Below, one piece after another: positions 19,201 to 21,725 of a stretch of 21,725 bases of DNA. Source of the stretch: an uncultured Bacteroidales bacterium. Lineage in GTDB: Bacteria > Bacteroidota > Bacteroidia > Bacteroidales > Paludibacteraceae. Location of the stretch: the NCBI GenBank assembly GCA_937910305.1, contig CALEPS010000111.1, positions 1 to 21,725 on the forward strand, written 5' to 3'. Numbering within the stretch: the first letter of the stretch is position 1; the number at the start of each line of letters is the position of its first letter. The position numbers and the translations under genes are program-made. A model generated the notes under the pieces. That model did not search any database, was not told where the DNA came from, and saw only the letters and a list, made by a program, of their open reading frames with translations.

Positions 19201-20457
19201 CCAACGCAAGACGTGAGCGGTATGCATCCTGCCTCGCTGATTGCCGAGGAGCTTCTGGGACCGAGATTCACAAAGCGATTTGCTGAAATCGTTCAGGCAA
19301 GAACGCTCATTAAGCACAAGGATTTCGATTCGGCGAGAAAGTTGCTGGAAGGAAAGCTGGAAAGATATTTGACCGACGCTTCCCAGGCAAAGGGGCTTGC
19401 TGGAGCCCTCAAAATCGCCGCAAATTCTGTGTATGGTTTGACAAGCGCCAAATTTTCCAATCCTTTCCGCGATCCAAGAAATGAAGATAATATCGTTGCC
19501 AAGCGTGGAGCACTATTCATGGTGAATCTCAAGCATGAGGTTCAGAGGAGAGGCTTCACGGTTGTTCATGTAAAGACAGATTCAATCAAAGTGGAGCGGG
19601 CAACGGATGAGATCGTTCGATTTATCCGGGAATACGGGAAGCTCTATGGATATTCGTTTGAGACTGAAGCAGAGTATCAGAGATTGTGTCTGGTAAATGA
19701 TGCCGTATATATCGCTTACGAAAAAAGCGAAGGATGGACGGCCACAGGCGCACAGTTTCAGCAGCCTTACGTATTCAAGACGCTATTCAGCGGAGAGCCG
19801 GTGGAATTCGAGGATTTATGCGAGACAAAATCTGTGACGGGCGGCGCGATTTATTTGGATATGAACGAGGGTATGAACGAGGTTTCTGAGGCTGAAGAAG
19901 AGCAGGCCAGACGCTTGTACAACGCCAAGAATCCAGACCAGCCTAAAAAGCTGAATCCGAATTATTCCAGCTTTACCGACGAGAGTCTTGCAAATTATAT
20001 TTCGGAAGGGCACTCCTATCAGTTTGTTGGGCGTACCGGCTTGTTTGCTCCAATACTTCCTGGACATGGCGGCGGAATTATGGTTCGGGAAAAGAACGGA
20101 AAGTACTATGCGGTCACGGGAACTAAGGGCTATCGATGGCTGGAAGCGGAAGTTATCCGAACGCTTCATAAGGAGAATGATTTGGATCTGAGCTATCATC
20201 AGGGTCTCGCAGACACCGCAATTGCTACCATCAACAAGTTTGGCTCCTTTGAACGCTTCGTCGACCTGTCCAAACCTTATATTCCGGAGGAGGTCGAAGA
20301 CCGACCCAAATCACCTGTTGACGATTGTCCCTTTGATCTGGTTCCGTGCGGCGATAACAAATACAACACCTGCATGGACTGCCCGAACTGTGTCGGGGAT
20401 ATTTGCAAGCGGGGCTACAGTCTCGCCAGCTATATCGAGAAGGGAGGGGATGCGTAG
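16243..20457 (+). CDS. Fused SF3 helicase - AEP-like primase - family B DNA polymerase
   Basis: 1404 residues, TTG start 8 bases after GAAGGAGG. Order: (1) D5-type N-domain and SF3 helicase, Walker A GDPGTGKGT (181-189), Walker B-like IQHDGD (D233, D235), motif C FLFMGTNRP, Arg finger IIRRL. (2) AEP-primase-like segment, metal motif VDFD (D520, D522), GGQGIHLIY (H557), possible third acid E578. (3) DEDD 3'-5' exonuclease: FDIEVFP (D722, E724), FNCRKYDN (D771), YCDND (Y858, D862). (4) Family B polymerase: motif A DVSGMHP (D990), motif B KIAANSVYG (K1057-G1065), motif C HVKTDS (D1113). The first Asp of the usual DTDS is Lys1111, while the essential one remains. (5) Cys cluster 1369-1388, likely metal-binding. 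It should unwind, prime, copy and proofread phage DNA. Confidence 0.88.
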   Translation: MDFYKIREKRSKNETVIYPDFKNNHVQDLLVRGKDFYAVWDETKGLWSRDILDVSVSVDRDLWEYVEKLKSTSHYDGYIDVKTMESDSSGSWNRFCQYLKRIPDCDVQLDEKLTFLNTEVKKEDYVSKRLPYALEEGDYSAWDKLVGKLYSPPEREKIEWAIGAVVSGDSKKIQKFCVFYGDPGTGKGTIINVIQLLFQGYYTTFEAKALGSSSSQFATEVFRSNPLVAIQHDGDLSRIEDNTRLNSIVSHEEMVINEKGKSQYTAKMNSFLFMGTNRPVKITDSKSGIIRRLIDISPSGQKFSPKEYNALMTQIEFELGAIAYHCLEVYRSLGKNYYSNYRPIEMVEKTDVFFNFVEANADVFIEQSDGMSLKQAYSMYKDYCESSFMEYKLPMYKFREELKTYYEEFERIARIDGKQVRSWYSGFKKEKLEPPVLKKEQKSLPMDLDSEKSLLDDILADCPAQYAVVKEDGSEVPGLRWAEVTTKLRDLDTKKLHYILPKPDCISGRPSEKSKLIMVDFDIRNKKGEKDMLLNLEAACKFPLTYAEFSKGGQGIHLIYWYEGDISKLAVLFGEGIEVKTFRGNASMRRRLSKCNELPIAIMPAGGLPMKEEKMIDIGMLKDELHLRNIIKKSLRKEIHGATRPEVDMIMKALDDAYASGISYDVSDMENDILLFAMGSTNQSDYCVKQIPKMKWKSKDRIEQEEQARKEAKDDEPIAFFDIEVFPNLLLVNWKYEGEGKPIVRLINPTSREIEDLFSLKLVGFNCRKYDNHILYGRYLGLSNAEIYDLSRRIIAEQAKEAFYPEAYNISYTDIFDFCSKKQSLKKWEIELGIHHQELGLPWDKPVPEELWKQVAEYCDNDVIATEAVWNARQDDFTARRILADISGGSVNDTTNQLTARFIFGDNKKPQGEFNYRNMGDLSDVSDIYDDKIRALGCDPEFTKFDSKGRPLFPGYSFRFGKSTYRGEEIGEGGYVYAEPGIHFDIPTQDVSGMHPASLIAEELLGPRFTKRFAEIVQARTLIKHKDFDSARKLLEGKLERYLTDASQAKGLAGALKIAANSVYGLTSAKFSNPFRDPRNEDNIVAKRGALFMVNLKHEVQRRGFTVVHVKTDSIKVERATDEIVRFIREYGKLYGYSFETEAEYQRLCLVNDAVYIAYEKSEGWTATGAQFQQPYVFKTLFSGEPVEFEDLCETKSVTGGAIYLDMNEGMNEVSEAEEEQARRLYNAKNPDQPKKLNPNYSSFTDESLANYISEGHSYQFVGRTGLFAPILPGHGGGIMVREKNGKYYAVTGTKGYRWLEAEVIRTLHKENDLDLSYHQGLADTAIATINKFGSFERFVDLSKPYIPEEVEDRPKSPVDDCPFDLVPCGDNKYNTCMDCPNCVGDICKRGYSLASYIEKGGDA

Positions 20458-20546
20458 TGGAGTTCGGCAATGCCGGAAAAGACTTCCCTATGATATTTCG
20501 CGGCAAGAAAGGAGGTGACGGAAATGCTGGAACAGCTGCGCGATGA
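20457..20546 (+). CDS. 29-residue ORF between polymerase and next gene
   Basis: GTG 20457 overlaps the polymerase stop by one base and follows a strong GGGAGGGG (20443-20450). Product begins MEFGNAGKDFPMIFRGKKGG and ends in TAAR; glycine-rich and basic, with an in-frame GATATT (ATG-ATA-TTT). It contains the ribosome site and overlaps the start of the next gene, so it may be a coupling leader. Coding is plausible only because of the ribosome site. Confidence 0.4.
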   Translation: MEFGNAGKDFPMIFRGKKGGDGNAGTAAR

Positions 20547-20772
20547 ACTGTTGAGCATGTCGCTTTTATTGAACGGCATGGGACTCGTGCTTTCAGATAA
20601 TTGCTTTGAGGATACCGGGCAGACGCTAAAGAGTATGTCTGACAGGCTTCAGAAGATTTGTCTGAACGAATGGCACCATTATACCGACGGCGCTGATATT
20701 TTTGACTTTCCAAAAGAATTCAAGGGAGAACCGGAGCCGCCACTGAATGGAGAGAGAAAACATGACTGTTGA
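20524..20772 (+). CDS. Small acidic hypothetical protein
   Basis: 82 residues. ATG 20524 lies nine bases after AGGAGG (20509-20514); GTG 20515 abuts that site and is unsuitable. Two helices (MLEQLRDELLSMSLLLNGMG; ETLKS-like region TGQTLKSMSDRLQKIC) and an acidic tail with DGADIFDFPKEF. No family recognised. Overlaps the following gene by 11 bases, in the replication operon. Confidence 0.6.
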   Translation: MLEQLRDELLSMSLLLNGMGLVLSDNCFEDTGQTLKSMSDRLQKICLNEWHHYTDGADIFDFPKEFKGEPEPPLNGERKHDC

Positions 20773-20965
20773 AGAACGCAACAAGATTCTGGAGGCAGTT
20801 GATATTCTGCGTGCGCTGGGCGGGCAGAATGGCTTCAGTAACCTTCAACCAAAGATCAAGAAGATGCTGCTTGGATATTCGAACGATCTGAAAGAGATTG
20901 TGGAAAACGACGTTCGAAAAGCGGAGCATCACAACACCAAGGACGACATTGAAATGACCTATTGA
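20762..20965 (+). CDS. Small helical hypothetical protein
   Basis: 67 residues, ATG 20762 after GGAGAGAG; in-frame ATG 20747 precedes that site. Helical (VEERNKILEAVDILRALGG, LKEIVENDVRKAEHH) and acidic at the end. Its TGA stop is embedded in GATATT (20964). No family recognised; between the polymerase and the SSB-like gene, so possibly a replication accessory. Confidence 0.6.
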   Translation: MTVEERNKILEAVDILRALGGQNGFSNLQPKIKKMLLGYSNDLKEIVENDVRKAEHHNTKDDIEMTY

Positions 20966-20986
20966 TATTTCAGGAGGAATTGTATT

Positions 20987-21541
20987 ATGGCTATGAATAC
21001 CACTTTTTTCTATGATGAAGATACTGGCCGCTACATCGTGAAGGGCGCGAGGATTCTGTTTCCGAACTTTGAGGGTGCTGAGCAGAACTACAATCAGTCT
21101 GGCAAGCGCAATTTCCGGCTCGTGATTACCGAAGGTATGGCAGACGAAATGAAGCAGCGCGGGATTTATGTGCGCACGATGGAGCCGAGGGACGAGACGG
21201 AGGAAACGCAGTACACGATTAAGATCGGCGTTTATTCCGATACTGACGTTCGGCTGCTGAGCGGCGGCAAGATGACCTCCGTGGTCGTTCCCGACAACGA
21301 CACGAGGCGCAATCCTGACTATGATATTGAAGAGGACCCGATGACGATGATCGATCGGGAATTCCGTAAGGCGCATGTAAAGAACGGGGATATTTCCCTG
21401 GAGTTCCACATTTCCCGCAATACCCGGGTTGCTGGTTCCTCTCCGTATGCCCGCCTGGACACTATCGTGATTCCGATCCGCAAGTCCAGGCTTCTGGCGG
21501 ATTACGAAGACATGGAGACGGACGAGGATGAGCCGTTCTGA
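20987..21541 (+). CDS. Putative single-stranded-DNA-binding protein (gp2.5/DUF2815-like)
   Basis: 184 residues, ATG after AGGAGGA. The N-terminal strand pattern IVKGARILFPNFEGAEQNYN followed by SGKRNFRLVI resembles a phage OB-fold SSB family ('i.f.NF.G....ynr.G.RnF.v.i'). The remaining strands (YTIKIGVYSDTDVRLLSGGK, SLEFHISRNTR) fit a five-strand barrel. The C-terminus is strongly acidic and ends in Phe (DYEDMETDEDEPF), the usual SSB tail for recruiting replication partners. It would coat single-stranded DNA exposed by the helicase-primase-polymerase encoded just upstream. Confidence 0.75.
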   Translation: MAMNTTFFYDEDTGRYIVKGARILFPNFEGAEQNYNQSGKRNFRLVITEGMADEMKQRGIYVRTMEPRDETEETQYTIKIGVYSDTDVRLLSGGKMTSVVVPDNDTRRNPDYDIEEDPMTMIDREFRKAHVKNGDISLEFHISRNTRVAGSSPYARLDTIVIPIRKSRLLADYEDMETDEDEPF

Positions 21542-21543
21542 GT

Positions 21544-21562
21544 TTCGCGTTTCAAACAATCC
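21544..21562 (+). repeat. Post-stop intercistronic motif, copy 3
   Basis: TTCGCGTTTCAAACAATCC starts two bases after the SSB-like stop. It aligns without gaps to the copies at 4609 and 5963. Its 3' end runs into the CCTCC arm of the hairpin that covers the next ribosome site. Confidence 0.5.
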
Positions 21563-21575
21563 TCCCTATAGGAGG
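21561..21575 (+). promoter_or_regulatory. Hairpin sequestering a ribosome binding site
   Basis: CCTCC (21561-21565), loop CTATA, GGAGG (21566+5 to 21575). The 3' arm is the AGGAGG-type ribosome site of the gene starting at 21585, so the folded form would hide it. Five G-C-rich pairs with a five-base loop should form readily. Suggests translational control or coupling to the upstream gene. Confidence 0.5.
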
Positions 21576-21584
21576 TGAGGCGCA

Positions 21585-21725
21585 ATGCTTCTGATAGAAT
21601 TGATTCTTGCGTGGATGGCGATTGGCGCTATGGTTTGGTTTACCTGCACTGCGATTCTCGTGGAGTATCTCAAAAAGCACGGCGATGGCTGTGAGTTTGA
21701 TTGGGATACCATCGAGATATTGAAC
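21585..21725 (+). CDS. Small membrane protein, 3' end outside window
   Basis: ATG 21585 after GGAGGTGAGG; 47 residues are visible before the window ends. N-terminal helix LIELILAWMAIGAMVWFTC continuing to about residue 26, then a soluble part with HGDGCEFDWDTIEILN, where the in-frame GAG-ATA-TTG is the last GATATT (21716). No family recognised. Confidence 0.6.
   Translation, partial: MLLIELILAWMAIGAMVWFTCTAILVEYLKKHGDGCEFDWDTIEILN

Larger units (their letters stand above)
13..21721 (+). repeat. GATATT: polar hexamer dispersed along the whole window
   Basis: By hand count GATATT occurs about 76 times on the + strand and its complement AATATC only 3 times (6178, 8068, 19489). About 5 per strand are expected by chance. 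Mean spacing is about 285 bases and the closest pair is 48 bases apart (15055, 15103). The next base is T in 44 and C in 21, so the fuller motif is GATATTY. Within genes it lies in all frames: about 40 as GAT-ATT (Asp-Ile), 18 as nGA-TAT-Tnn, 11 as nnG-ATA-TTn. About seven lie between genes or across stop codons (for example 7867, 10755, 13350, 15622, 20492, 20964). Frame independence and strand bias argue for selection on the nucleotide motif. Its function is unknown. Confidence 0.85.

Noticed and set aside
13..21721. GATATT as a restriction-site effect
   Set aside because: The sequence is non-palindromic and enriched, whereas phages normally lose restriction sites; strand bias also does not fit simple avoidance or a palindromic methylation site such as GATATC.

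Overview
The window reads as part of the early/replication region of a double-stranded DNA bacteriophage, or an integrated prophage, of a gut-type Firmicute (Clostridia-like host). The evidence is the tight one-strand packing of about 40 mostly small genes, frequent ATGA/GTGA/TTGA stop-start overlaps, strong AGGAGG ribosome sites, several families I know mainly from clostridial phages (a DUF6353-like membrane protein, small Cys-rich proteins, FlbD-like mini-proteins), a phage tRNA, and a fused replication protein. All supported genes are on the + strand and use the standard bacterial code. The host assignment is inference.

Layout. 2-1820: five small coupled genes of unknown role. 1825-2664: a family 8 glycosyltransferase. 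2687-5320: a two-helix membrane protein, an anchored acidic protein and small accessory genes, then tRNA-Leu(UAA), whose first ten bases overlap the end of the preceding gene. 5420-5959: a possible zinc-binding protein. 5991-7931: a Ro60-like (DUF2828/TROVE plus vWA) gene set between two groups of hairpin RNAs that all carry ACAGCAA beside a closing stem. 7948-10357: small genes including two helix-turn-helix regulators. 10358-10745: a non-coding, purine-rich field of degenerate short repeats. 10778-15929: small genes including a RAMP-like unknown, two FlbD-like proteins, a Cys-rich protein, a structured RNA (12661-12765), a transglutaminase-like protein and a run of small membrane proteins. 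15930-16242: an AT-rich iteron-bearing region that looks like a replication origin or control region. 16243-20457: one 1404-residue protein joining an SF3 helicase, an archaeo-eukaryotic primase-like domain and a proofreading family B DNA polymerase. It is followed by small genes, a likely single-stranded-DNA-binding protein, and the start of another small membrane-protein gene.

Three signals stand out. (1) The non-palindromic hexamer GATATT occurs about 76 times on the + strand against 3 times on the - strand (about 5 expected per strand by chance). It falls in all three reading frames and between genes, so it looks like a polar DNA or RNA sequence system rather than a codon effect. (2) A Ro60-like protein gene is bracketed by five related hairpin RNAs, plus a sixth degenerate copy in its own leader, resembling a phage Ro/Y-RNA ribonucleoprotein with possible autoregulation. 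(3) Helicase, primase and polymerase are fused in one chain next to an iteron region, giving a nearly self-contained replisome together with the SSB-like protein.

All counts, folds and family calls were made by eye. No database search, folding program or statistics was run.
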